In this document: piece by piece, positions 55,863-63,826 of the stretch
Position numbering within the stretch: the stretch's first letter is position 1
Layout: every line of letters begins with the position of its first letter
NCBI RefSeq assembly: GCF_027625935.1
Contig: NZ_CP115300.1
Span: 7,626,001 to 7,690,000, forward strand
DNA: 64,000 nucleotides
DNA from: Streptomyces camelliae
GTDB lineage: Bacteria; Actinomycetota; Actinomycetes; Streptomycetales; Streptomycetaceae
Direction: 5' to 3'
Program-made: the position numbers and the translations under genes
Notes under the pieces: generated by a model
Databases searched by the model: none
What the model was told of the DNA's origin: nothing
What the model saw: the letters and a program-made list of their open reading frames with translations, nothing else

Positions 55863-56719
55863 GCGTGACCGGCAAGGGAATCCGCCGCCTCCGCATCCGG
55901 CACGTCACCCGCGTCTCCTACGCGCAGGCCGCCGTCTCCTCGCACAACGAGGTCCGCATGACCCCGCTGACGCTGCCCGGCCAGACCACTCTGGACGGTC
56001 GGGTGACCGTCGGCCCGGCGGCCGCGACCTGGTCGTACTGGGACTACTGGGGCACCCAGGTGACCGGCTTCGACCTGATGGACCCGCACTCCGACCTCAC
56101 CATCACCGCGTCCAGCCTGGTCGAGACGGCCCGGCCCGGTCCGCTTCCCGGGCCGCTCGGCTGGGCGGAGGTGGCCGAACGCACCGCGCGCTCCCGTCTG
56201 CTGGAGTTCGCGAACCCGACGGTGCGTACGACGGTCCCGGCGGAGCTGATCGCACATGCGCGGGAGGTCACGGCGGGCCTCGACCCGCACGAGACGGCCG
56301 TCGCCGTCGCCTCGCTGGTCGCCGACCGGGTGTCGTACCTGCCCGGCACCACCGGCGTGACCACCTCCGCCGCCGAGGCCTGGGAGCAGGGCACGGGCGT
56401 CTGCCAGGACATCGCCCACGTCACCCTCGCCCTGCTGCGGGGCCTGGGGCTGCCGTCCCGCTATGTCTCCGGCTACCTGCACCCGGAGAAGGAGGCCGAG
56501 CTCCACCGCCCGGTCGCCGGGCAGAGCCACGCCTGGATCGAGTACTGGGCGGGCGACTGGTGCGGCTACGACCCGACCAACCGCACCCGCGCCGACGAGT
56601 CCCACGTGGTGGTCGGCCGCGGCCGCGACTACGACGACGTGCCCCCGCACAAGGGCGTGTACCGGGGGGTTGCGGGCGGGCCGCCGGAGGTGACCGTGGA
56701 ATTCACACAGGTTGCCTGA
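55859..56719 (+). CDS. Transglutaminase-like cysteine peptidase
   Basis: 286 residues from GTG 55859 (GTGA overlap with the alpha-E gene). N-terminal bacterial transglutaminase-associated domain (RIRHVTRVSYAQAAVSSHNEVRMTPL) followed by the papain-like core with Cys182 (GTGVCQDIAH), His224 (QSHAWIEYW) and Asp238 (GYDPTN). No signal peptide, so cytoplasmic. In this operon type it is proposed to cut or rearrange a peptide made by the ATP-grasp partner (inference from gene association). A perfect terminator follows. Confidence 0.93.
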   Translation: MSVTGKGIRRLRIRHVTRVSYAQAAVSSHNEVRMTPLTLPGQTTLDGRVTVGPAAATWSYWDYWGTQVTGFDLMDPHSDLTITASSLVETARPGPLPGPLGWAEVAERTARSRLLEFANPTVRTTVPAELIAHAREVTAGLDPHETAVAVASLVADRVSYLPGTTGVTTSAAEAWEQGTGVCQDIAHVTLALLRGLGLPSRYVSGYLHPEKEAELHRPVAGQSHAWIEYWAGDWCGYDPTNRTRADESHVVVGRGRDYDDVPPHKGVYRGVAGGPPEVTVEFTQVA

Positions 56720-56725
56720 ACGCGA

Positions 56726-56756
56726 CGGAGGGCCGGGAACCACTCCCGGCCCTCCG
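56726..56756 (+). terminator. Terminator of the ATP-grasp operon
   Basis: CGGAGGGCCGGGA (56726-56738), loop ACCAC, TCCCGGCCCTCCG (56744-56756): perfect 13-bp stem seven bases after the transglutaminase stop. Confidence 0.88.
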
Positions 56757-56785
56757 GACGACCCCTTCATGGCGCGTCACCCGAC

Positions 56786-56942
56786 GCCGAGCAGGTCGGG
56801 CGAAGTCCGCTGCGGTTCGGCAGCGCCCTGAAGGGGCGCGGGGCTGTGTCTGATGTGCGGCTCCGCCGCGAAGGGAGTACCTCCCTGCTCGAACGAAGTC
56901 GAGAGCTCGGGGGAACGACTGGCCACGACGGCGCCGCAGACG
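56786..56942 (+). repeat. Interspersed repeat cluster, types 2 and 1 adjoining
   Basis: 56786-56835 matches 25243-25291 in reverse complement (type 2), and 56823-56942 matches 27212-27332 in the same orientation (type 1). The two types overlap by about a dozen bases here, so they are probably parts of one larger element that is fragmented elsewhere. The cluster is intergenic, between the ATP-grasp operon and eutC. Confidence 0.7.
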
Positions 56943-56981
56943 ATCGACGGCACATCGTGGCACGGCCGGCGGGGCGCTTGG

Positions 56982-57764
56982 TCAGCTCTCCAGTGCAGCG
57001 GCCTCCTTGACGGCCACTCCGCTCCGCCCGCCGGCCATCAGTGCCTCCACCAGCCCGACGATCCGGCTCGCGGCTTCCCGCACCGGAATCCCCGCGCCGT
57101 GGATGTTGGAGAGGAGGTTGCGGTTCGCGTCCGTGTGCCCGGGACGCGGCCGGTACGCCAGGTACGCGGAAAGGCTTTCCGCCGTCGCAAGACCCGGACG
57201 TTCACCGATCAGCAGCACGACCACCGCCGGGTCCAGCAACTCCCCGATCTCGTTGAGCACTCCGACCCGGCACTGCCGCACCACGATCGGACGGCCGACG
57301 GACCAGCCGCGCGTCGCGCAGCCCTCGTGCACCAGTGGCAGCAGAGCCGGCACCTGGGCGTGTACGGCGGTGGAGGACAGCCCGTCGCCGATCACGAGCT
57401 GCACGTCCGGGCCGGGTCCGTGCTCGGCGCGGATCGTCTGCCGCGCCTGCGGGGTGAGGCGCCGGCCCAGGTCCGGGCGGCGCAGGTAACGGTGCCGGGA
57501 CTCGGCCATGGTGGCGACCACCGTCCAGGGGAAACGGTCGGCCAGCTCGGCCATCCCGGGGGCGTCGAGGTCCAGCGGCGTCGAGACCGCGTCCCGCGCG
57601 GCCGCATGGTCGCCGCGCAGGGCCAGCAGGGTGGCGGTGGGGTAGGAACTGCCCGCCCGGCCGGTGAAGATACGAGCGGGGGTCGCCGCGCGCAGCCAGG
57701 CAGCGGTTCGCTCCGCGGGCGTCAGCCCGGCCGAAGGGGCGGAGAGCTCCAGATGCTCCGTCAC
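56982..57764 (-). CDS. eutC: Ethanolamine ammonia-lyase small subunit
   Basis: 260 residues. EutC marks: ARIFTGRAGSSYPTATLLALRGDHAAARDAV at the N-terminus, VQLVIGDGLSSTAVHAQVPALLP and RQCRVGVLNEIGELLDPAVVVLLIGERPGLATAESLSAY in outline. Together with EutB it binds adenosylcobalamin and splits ethanolamine to acetaldehyde and ammonia. GTG 57764 overlaps the eutB stop by 4 bases (GTGA). It is shorter than E. coli EutC (about 295) by loss of the N-terminal extension. Last gene of the eat-eutB-eutC operon. Confidence 0.95.
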   Translation of the reverse strand: MTEHLELSAPSAGLTPAERTAAWLRAATPARIFTGRAGSSYPTATLLALRGDHAAARDAVSTPLDLDAPGMAELADRFPWTVVATMAESRHRYLRRPDLGRRLTPQARQTIRAEHGPGPDVQLVIGDGLSSTAVHAQVPALLPLVHEGCATRGWSVGRPIVVRQCRVGVLNEIGELLDPAVVVLLIGERPGLATAESLSAYLAYRPRPGHTDANRNLLSNIHGAGIPVREAASRIVGLVEALMAGGRSGVAVKEAAALES

Positions 57765-59194
57765 GCCACACCTCCGGGGAGGAGTTCGCGCAGGGCTCCA
57801 CTGCCCTCCAGCGCGGAGGCGAGTTCGGCCAGGCTGGTCGGCAGGGCGTGCGCTCCGCCGCCCGGGCGGCCGTCGGAGCGGATGCCCATCTCGGCCAGCC
57901 AGACCTCGAACTCCGGAGCGGTGCGCAGCCCCAGCGTCCGGCGGACACTCACCACGTCGTGGTAGCTGGTGGTCTGGTAGTTGAGCATCACGTCGTCCCC
58001 GGCCGGGATGGCCATCACGAAGGTGCACCCGGCGGAGGCGAGCAGCACCAGCAGGTTGTCGTTGGAGTTCTGATCGGCGTCCGCGTGGTTGGTGTAGCAG
58101 ACGTCCACGCCGGTCGGTACGCCCATCAGCTTGCCGACGAAATGGTCCTCCAGGCCCGCACGGGTGATCTGCACAGAGTCGGCCAGGTACTCCGGCCCGA
58201 TGAAGCCGACCACCGAGTTGACCAGGAACGGGTCGTAGAGCCGGGCCACCGCCTGTGCCCGCGCCTCCAGGGTGAGCTGGTCGACGCCGTGGTGGGCCTC
58301 GGCGGACAGCGCACTGCCCTGGCCGGTCTCGAAGTACATCACCTGATCGCCGGCGAACTCGCCCGCCCGCTCGGCGTGGTGGGCGAGCACAGCCTCCCGG
58401 CCGCGGGCGAGCAGGCCGAGGTCGATGCCGAAACTCGCGTTGGCCGCCTCCGTCCCGGCGACCGACTGGAAGAGCAGATCCACGGGTGCGCCCGCCTCCA
58501 GTGCGGCCAGCTGGGTGGTGATGTGCGCCAGCACGCAGGACTGGGTGGGTATGCCCAGGCGGGCGATCAGCTCGTGCACGCCGCGCAGCACCTCGCCGAT
58601 CACCTGCACGGACTCGGTGGCCGGGTTGACGCCGATCATCGCGTCGCCACAGCCGAACGCCAGGCCGTCCAGCGCGGACAGCATGATGCCGCGCACGCCG
58701 TCGGTGGGGTGGTTGGGCTGGATGCGAGAGCCGAAGACGCCCGCACCGCCCATGGTGTTGCGGCAGCGGGTGGTACGGCGCAGCGGGGCAGCCGCCACCA
58801 CCAGATCCAGATTGCTCATCAGCTTGGCGCAGGCCGCGGCGATCTCCGGGGTGATCGCCGCGTGCAGCCCGCCCGACCAGCGCTGCCGGAAGCCGGGCTC
58901 CAGGACCGACTCGCGCAGTTCACCCACGGTGAGCGAGGCGATCTCCGCGAAGCGCGCCGGGTCGGCGGGCACGGAGACCGCCTCCGTCACCGCGTCCTCC
59001 ACGACGGCGGTCGCGGCGATCTCGGCCAGCCGCACGTCGGCCAGGGCGAGCTTGGCCGCCACTCGCTCCCGCTCGCTGCGTGCGGCGAGCCCGGCGAGCT
59101 GGTCACCCGACTTCACCTCGTTCGCCTTGGCCAGCAGCTCGGGCAGCGTGGCGAACGTGAACCGCTCGCCACGCAGAGTGCTGCGGTAGACCAT
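57761..59194 (-). CDS. eutB: Ethanolamine ammonia-lyase large subunit
   Basis: 477 residues, the catalytic TIM-barrel subunit. Characteristic segments: RCRNTMGGAGVFGSRIQPNHPTDG, GCGDAMIGVNPATES (about 206-220), MYFETGQGSALSAEAHHG and GVDVCYTNHADADQNSNDNLLVLLASAGC, which line the ethanolamine and cobalamin site. ATG 59194 follows GGAGAGG. It lies 46 bp after the permease gene. Needs adenosylcobalamin and normally a reactivase (EutA), which is not seen in the window. Confidence 0.96.
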   Translation of the reverse strand: MVYRSTLRGERFTFATLPELLAKANEVKSGDQLAGLAARSERERVAAKLALADVRLAEIAATAVVEDAVTEAVSVPADPARFAEIASLTVGELRESVLEPGFRQRWSGGLHAAITPEIAAACAKLMSNLDLVVAAAPLRRTTRCRNTMGGAGVFGSRIQPNHPTDGVRGIMLSALDGLAFGCGDAMIGVNPATESVQVIGEVLRGVHELIARLGIPTQSCVLAHITTQLAALEAGAPVDLLFQSVAGTEAANASFGIDLGLLARGREAVLAHHAERAGEFAGDQVMYFETGQGSALSAEAHHGVDQLTLEARAQAVARLYDPFLVNSVVGFIGPEYLADSVQITRAGLEDHFVGKLMGVPTGVDVCYTNHADADQNSNDNLLVLLASAGCTFVMAIPAGDDVMLNYQTTSYHDVVSVRRTLGLRTAPEFEVWLAEMGIRSDGRPGGGAHALPTSLAELASALEGSGALRELLPGGVA

Positions 59195-59240
59195 ACTGTC
59201 AACCTCTCCGAACTCTCTCTGCGGTACGCATGAGGGGCTT

Positions 59241-60800
59241 TCAGCGCTCGTGGGACTCGGCCAGAACGGTGCTGCCGATCTGCTCGTAGCGCGCCCGGTC
59301 GGTGGACCGGAGCACGAGCGCGACCACCGCGCCCAGCACGCCCACACCGATCACCAGGTAGGGGGTGAGGGTGTAGACGGGGCTGTTGGAGGCGGCGCCC
59401 GCCGCGAAGGAGAGGTTGCTGAACAGCAGGTAGACGACGTAGGCCATGCCCGCCGCACCCACCGCCGGACAGAGCAGCGTCCGCCACCAGCTACGGGTCT
59501 CCGGGTGGCGCTTGCCGCCGTGGAAGTACCAGATCACCGAGACGGAGCAGATCGCCTGGACGATGAGGATCCCCATCGTGCCCATGATCGCCAGCAGGCC
59601 GAACTCGTAGTAGTACGGCACGTCCGGTGCGGCTTTGCTGGGGGCCTGGAAGAGGAAGAAGTACAAGGTGATGAGCAGGGTGATCACGGACTGCACGATC
59701 GAGGCGACCCACGGGGACTTGTGCTTGTCGTGGGTGGCGCCGAGCGGGGTGACGGCCTTGTGCAGGCCCTCGCGGCCGATCGCGTAGAGGTAGCGGGAGG
59801 CCGAGTTGTGGAAGGCCAGCGCACAGGCGAAGGAGCCGGTGACGGTCAGGACCTGGTAGAGGTCCTTGGCCCAGACACCCACGAACTTCTGGGTGATGCC
59901 GAAGAAGAGGTCGAAGGGGTTGCCGGTACCGCCCTGGGCGATGGTGACGGCGTTGTGCGCGCCGTTGCCCGCGATGGTCATCCAGGAGACGAAGGTGTAG
60001 AGCGCGCCGAGCGCGATGACCACGAGCAGGGTGGCGCGCGGGATGATCCGGGTCGGGTTGCGGGACTCCTCACCGTAGACAGCAGTGGTCTCGAAGCCCA
60101 CCCACGACCAGAAGCCGAAGAACAGGCCGATCGCCACGCTGCCGCCGGCCACCGCGGTGAAACCGCCTGCCGGGTCGAGGGAACCGGCCATCAGCCCGTC
60201 GGGGCCGCCGCCGTGGAAGAGCACCGAGCCGCCCATCAGCAGCAGGATCAGTACCTCGGCGACCAGGAAGACTCCCAGCACCTTCCCGGAGAGCTCGATG
60301 TCGAAGTAGCCGAGTACCGCGATGGCGAGGATGCCGAAGAGCGCGTAGACGATCCAGCTCAGTTTCGGCCCGCCGAAGGTCTCCACGTCCGTCTTGAAGA
60401 AGGACGCGAAGATCCCGATCAGCGAACCCTCGAAGACCACGTAGGCAAGGGTCGCGATGAGGCCGCTGGCCAGCCCGGCGACCCGGCCCAGGCCACGGGT
60501 GATGAAACCGTAGAAGGCGCCGGTGGCGGTGATGTGCCGGGCCATCGCGGAGTAGCCGATGGTGAAGATCACCAGAACGGCGGTGCAGAAGATGAAGGTG
60601 GCCGGGGTCCCCGTGCCGGCTCCGGAGCCTATCGCGATGGGCACGTTGCCCGTCATGGCGGTGATGGGAGCAGCCGTGGCCAGCACGGTGAAGACGACGC
60701 CCCACATGCCCAGTGCCCCGGTGCGCAGGCGCTTGGGCTCGGGGGTGGCGCCCGTGCCGGGATCGCCGAGGGGCGTGTGGGCGGATTCTGTAGTAGTCAC
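59241..60800 (-). CDS. eat: APC-family permease, probable ethanolamine transporter
   Basis: 519 residues, about twelve membrane segments; APC signature GALGMWGVVFTVLATAAPITAMTGNVPIAIGSGAGTGTP in outline near the N-terminus and FGFWSWVGFETTAVYGEESRNPTRIIPRAT (about 228-257), typical of AAT/YfnA-like permeases. Being first in an operon with eutB and eutC makes ethanolamine the likely substrate (inference). Start is GTG 60800 after CCGGAG. A GlnR-like site lies about 85 bp upstream. The name eat is applied by context. Confidence 0.82.
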   Translation of the reverse strand: MTTTESAHTPLGDPGTGATPEPKRLRTGALGMWGVVFTVLATAAPITAMTGNVPIAIGSGAGTGTPATFIFCTAVLVIFTIGYSAMARHITATGAFYGFITRGLGRVAGLASGLIATLAYVVFEGSLIGIFASFFKTDVETFGGPKLSWIVYALFGILAIAVLGYFDIELSGKVLGVFLVAEVLILLLMGGSVLFHGGGPDGLMAGSLDPAGGFTAVAGGSVAIGLFFGFWSWVGFETTAVYGEESRNPTRIIPRATLLVVIALGALYTFVSWMTIAGNGAHNAVTIAQGGTGNPFDLFFGITQKFVGVWAKDLYQVLTVTGSFACALAFHNSASRYLYAIGREGLHKAVTPLGATHDKHKSPWVASIVQSVITLLITLYFFLFQAPSKAAPDVPYYYEFGLLAIMGTMGILIVQAICSVSVIWYFHGGKRHPETRSWWRTLLCPAVGAAGMAYVVYLLFSNLSFAAGAASNSPVYTLTPYLVIGVGVLGAVVALVLRSTDRARYEQIGSTVLAESHER

Positions 60801-60881
60801 GCGATCTGGCTCCGGATGTTGCGCTGGGCGGTGTAAGTGCCCGATCGTCGCGAACCCTCTTTACGGAATGCGGCGGCCGCC

Positions 60882-60897
60882 GTTTCGTCTTCGTTAA
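60882..60897 (-). promoter_or_regulatory. GlnR-like box upstream of the ethanolamine operon
   Basis: Read on the minus strand: TTAAC-GAAGAC-GAAAC, i.e. the a-site/b-site pair with 6-bp spacing of GTNAC-N6-GAAAC, with one mismatch (T for G at the first base). It lies 82-97 bp before the operon start at 60800. Ethanolamine is a nitrogen source, so nitrogen control by GlnR is sensible. Confidence 0.55.
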
Positions 60898-60982
60898 GCA
60901 GGGCGAAGGAGACATATCTCACGGATTGCACTGACCGAGGCCTGGACCTCCTGCCCGGCAACTGGCTCCTGCTCGTCCTGCT

Positions 60983-61651
60983 TCAACGACGTGCGGGCCC
61001 GACCAGTCCGCTTTCGTAGGCGGCGATGACGAGTTGGGCCCGGTCCCTGGCCCCCAGCTTCGTCAGCAGATGGCTGACGTGGGTCTTGACCGTGCCAACG
61101 GTCAGATACAGCTCGGCTGCGATTTCGTTGTTGGACAGGCCACGTGCGATCAGGCCCAGCACGTCACGCTCGCGGCCGGTCACCCCGTCCAGGGCATGGG
61201 TGACCGGGCCGGGGTAACCGGGGCGGCGGACGTAGGTCTCGATGAGCCTGCGGGTGACGCCGGGTGACAGCAGCGACTCCCCGGTGGCGATCACCCGCAC
61301 GGCGTCGATCAGGCGTGCGGGTGGAGTGTCCTTGAGGAGGAAGCCCGCGGCGCCTGCGCGGAGCGCCTCGAAGACGTACTCGTCCAGGTCGAAGGTGGTG
61401 AGCACCAGGACGTGGACGGGCACCGGAGACGGGCCGCCGAGCAGCGTGCGGATGGCCTCGATGCCATTGAGCCCGGGCATCCGGATGTCCATCAGGGCCA
61501 CATCGGGGCGCAGTTCGCGGATCACCCTGACCGCCTGGGTCCCGTCGGCCGCCTCGCCGACGACCTGGAGATCGTCTTCCGACTCGATCAGCACCCGGAA
61601 CCCCGCACGCACCAGCGTCTCGTCGTCCACCACGACGACGCGCACCGTCAT
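60983..61651 (-). CDS. NarL/LuxR-type response regulator
   Basis: 222 residues. Receiver domain with acidic pocket DDE (9-11), phospho-acceptor Asp55 (VALMDIRMPG), Thr (LVLTTFD) and Lys (FLLKDTP), then a LuxR HTH (GVTGRERDVLGLIARGLSNNEIAAELYLTVGTVKTHVSHLLTKLG in outline, about 150-205). ATG 61651 overlaps the kinase stop by 4 bases (ATGA), so the pair is coupled. A GTG two codons earlier is in frame. Likely cytoplasmic DNA-binding output of the pair; target unknown. Confidence 0.94.
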   Translation of the reverse strand: MTVRVVVVDDETLVRAGFRVLIESEDDLQVVGEAADGTQAVRVIRELRPDVALMDIRMPGLNGIEAIRTLLGGPSPVPVHVLVLTTFDLDEYVFEALRAGAAGFLLKDTPPARLIDAVRVIATGESLLSPGVTRRLIETYVRRPGYPGPVTHALDGVTGRERDVLGLIARGLSNNEIAAELYLTVGTVKTHVSHLLTKLGARDRAQLVIAAYESGLVGPARR

Positions 61652-62850
61652 GCGCACTCCAGATCGGCGCCCACGGGGAACTGGGCTGTTCGCTCGTCCG
61701 TGGCGTACGGCAGCCGGGCGGTGACGCGAAAGCCGTGCGGCGAGAGCGGGCCCGCGTGAACCTCGCCGCCGTAGAGGGCGGCGCGTTCCTTCATGCCGGT
61801 CAGACCGTGGCCCTCGGTGATCGGGGTGGTCGTGCGGCCGGCTCCGGCATCCACGACCGTGAGAGAGACCTCACCCGGCGCGTAGGCGACCGTCGCCCGG
61901 GCCTGGCCGGTGCGGGCATGCTTGACGACGTTGGTCAGGGCTTCCTGCACGATGCGGTAGGCGGCGCGGTCCAGACCTCGGGGCAGGGCGTCCGGGTGAC
62001 CGCTGATCGTCAACTCGACCTGGACACCGGCCCGTCGGGTCTGTTCGAGGAGCGTGTTGAGGTCGTCCAGGCCGCCGGGCAGCCATTCGGCACCGTCGTG
62101 ATCGCGCAGGACACCCAGCAGTGAACGCAGCTCTCCCAGGGCTGCCCTGCTCGTCGTCTCGATCGCGGAGAGGGATTTCGCGGCCTCGTCAGGTCGGTTG
62201 CCGATGACGTGGTGGCCGACGCCCGCCTGGACCGCGACGATGCTCAGGCTGTGCGCGACGACGTCGTGCAACTCCCGGGCGATGCGCATGCGTTCCTCGA
62301 CGAGGAGGAGCTGTGCCCGCTCTTCGGCCTGCTCGACCAGACCTCGGGTGTAGGCGCGACCCTGTCTGGTGGACCATCCGATCGCCCAGGCAGCGGCCTC
62401 GACGATGAGGACTTGGATCATCCCCGGCAACCCCCAGGAGTGCCCTGTCATGCCCTGCAGAGGGATCATCAAGGCGAGTTGCGCGGCGCCTGCCACCGCG
62501 CCCGCGTACGCCGCGACACGCGCGGGCCGGGTGACCGCCACCTCGTACACCAGCAAGGCAGTCGCCACGATCCCCGACAGGCCGACCGCGGCCTCGGTGG
62601 CCATCGTCACCGACGCCACCGCCAGTGCCGGCAGTGGCAGCAGCCGCCGGACGGCGACAGCCAAGACCAACGAGCACGTCAGCACGGCCTGCCATGCCGG
62701 CCAGCCCGTGCGGTGCGTGCCAAGCGTCCACCACAAGACGTTCCATGCCATCAGGGCCATGGACAACAGCACATCCAGCCCGATCAGCTGATTCGGAGTC
62801 AGCCCCCTGGCGGAGGACACCGCTTCATGTCTCACCATCATGCGTCGCAC
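61648..62850 (-). CDS. Sensor histidine kinase, HisKA_3 type
   Basis: 400 residues. Four to six membrane helices occupy residues 20-160; no extracytoplasmic sensor domain. The dimerisation helix RMRIARELHDVVAHSLS contains the phospho-accepting His195, and the HATPase_c domain has VQEALTNVVKHA (N box), DAGAGR and GHGLTGMKERAALYGG (G boxes). GTG 62850 is chosen because it lies 7 bases after TACGGT (62863-62858) with no ribosome site, suggesting a leaderless message; ATG 62841 three codons later is the alternative. It forms a two-component system with the overlapping regulator. Confidence 0.92.
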   Translation of the reverse strand: MRRMMVRHEAVSSARGLTPNQLIGLDVLLSMALMAWNVLWWTLGTHRTGWPAWQAVLTCSLVLAVAVRRLLPLPALAVASVTMATEAAVGLSGIVATALLVYEVAVTRPARVAAYAGAVAGAAQLALMIPLQGMTGHSWGLPGMIQVLIVEAAAWAIGWSTRQGRAYTRGLVEQAEERAQLLLVEERMRIARELHDVVAHSLSIVAVQAGVGHHVIGNRPDEAAKSLSAIETTSRAALGELRSLLGVLRDHDGAEWLPGGLDDLNTLLEQTRRAGVQVELTISGHPDALPRGLDRAAYRIVQEALTNVVKHARTGQARATVAYAPGEVSLTVVDAGAGRTTTPITEGHGLTGMKERAALYGGEVHAGPLSPHGFRVTARLPYATDERTAQFPVGADLECA

Positions 62851-62963
62851 ACATCCGACCGTAGCCGGGAGGGCGATCATCCGCCTCTGTCCAGAGACAG
62901 AGATCAGCCGGTCAGTCCGTGGCCAGATCCGCGGGGCGGGCACCCTCTGCCAGGGTCGGCCAC

Positions 62964-63746
62964 ATGGATCTCTCCCGGACCCCCGCCCGCCGATGGCTTT
63001 CCCCTGTGCCCTGCGGCTTCGCCCTGCTCGCCGCCGCAACGTCCCTGATGTACGGCGGTGATCACGCGGTGAACGCCTGGGCCTCGACCAACCTGGCCAA
63101 TATGGGAGATCACCCTGTGGAGGCGCTCATCGCCTCCGCCTTCCTGTTCGGCGCCGATCCCTGGGCGTGTCTGCGCAGCATCGCCCTGGCCGGGGCCATG
63201 CTGGCGTTTCTCGTCATCCGCTTCGGCAGCATGCGGGCGGTCGCGCTGATCGCGGCCGGCCAAGTCCTCGGCACACTGGTGAGCGAAGGGCTGCTGGCAG
63301 CGCGGATCGCGGCGGGCCAAGCCGACCCGGCGCTGCGTGCGACGCTGGACGTCGGCCCGTCCTATGTGATCGTCTCGGCCCTGGCCGCTGTGGTGGCAGC
63401 GGGAGCCCGGCGGTGGCACCGGTGGACCGCCCTCGCCGCGCTCGCGGTGCGCGCACCGCACATCACGAGCGGCCTGACCACGCTGGGAGTCACTCCCGTC
63501 GGCCACGTGACAGCACTGTCCACCGGCATGCTGCTGACATGGGCTCTGCGGTCGTCCGACGCCCGCCACCTGCACCGACTGACGTCACGCGCAGCACCGC
63601 TTCAGACCGAGGGGGGTACCAATGGTCGTGTACCTTCTGTGATCCGGCCACCAGCACAGCGTCGGTTCACACCCCACGACAGGCTGGATGGGACGGGGGC
63701 GAGCCAAGTACCCCCTTCGAAACGCACTGGGGCGCTTCCTCCCTGA
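62964..63746 (+). CDS. Rhomboid-like membrane protein
   Basis: 260 residues with about six hydrophobic segments (first at residues 17-35, FALLAAATSLMY). Actinobacterial rhomboid-like group: NMGDHPVEALIASAFLFGADPW, and GPSYVIVSALAAVVAAGARRW with a Ser in the position of the rhomboid nucleophile loop but not a clear GxSG, so protease activity is uncertain. The C-terminal 45 residues are polar and unstructured. ATG 62964; no clear ribosome site but GCCAGGG is upstream. Divergent from the histidine kinase. Confidence 0.75.
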   Translation: MDLSRTPARRWLSPVPCGFALLAAATSLMYGGDHAVNAWASTNLANMGDHPVEALIASAFLFGADPWACLRSIALAGAMLAFLVIRFGSMRAVALIAAGQVLGTLVSEGLLAARIAAGQADPALRATLDVGPSYVIVSALAAVVAAGARRWHRWTALAALAVRAPHITSGLTTLGVTPVGHVTALSTGMLLTWALRSSDARHLHRLTSRAAPLQTEGGTNGRVPSVIRPPAQRRFTPHDRLDGTGASQVPPSKRTGALPP

Positions 63747-63826
63747 CCGGCACCGCGCCTGTTCCCAGCAAGGACGAGGGCTGCCATGAGGCCCTGTTGT
63801 TCCAGCCTTGCTATGGCCGGGCCCGC

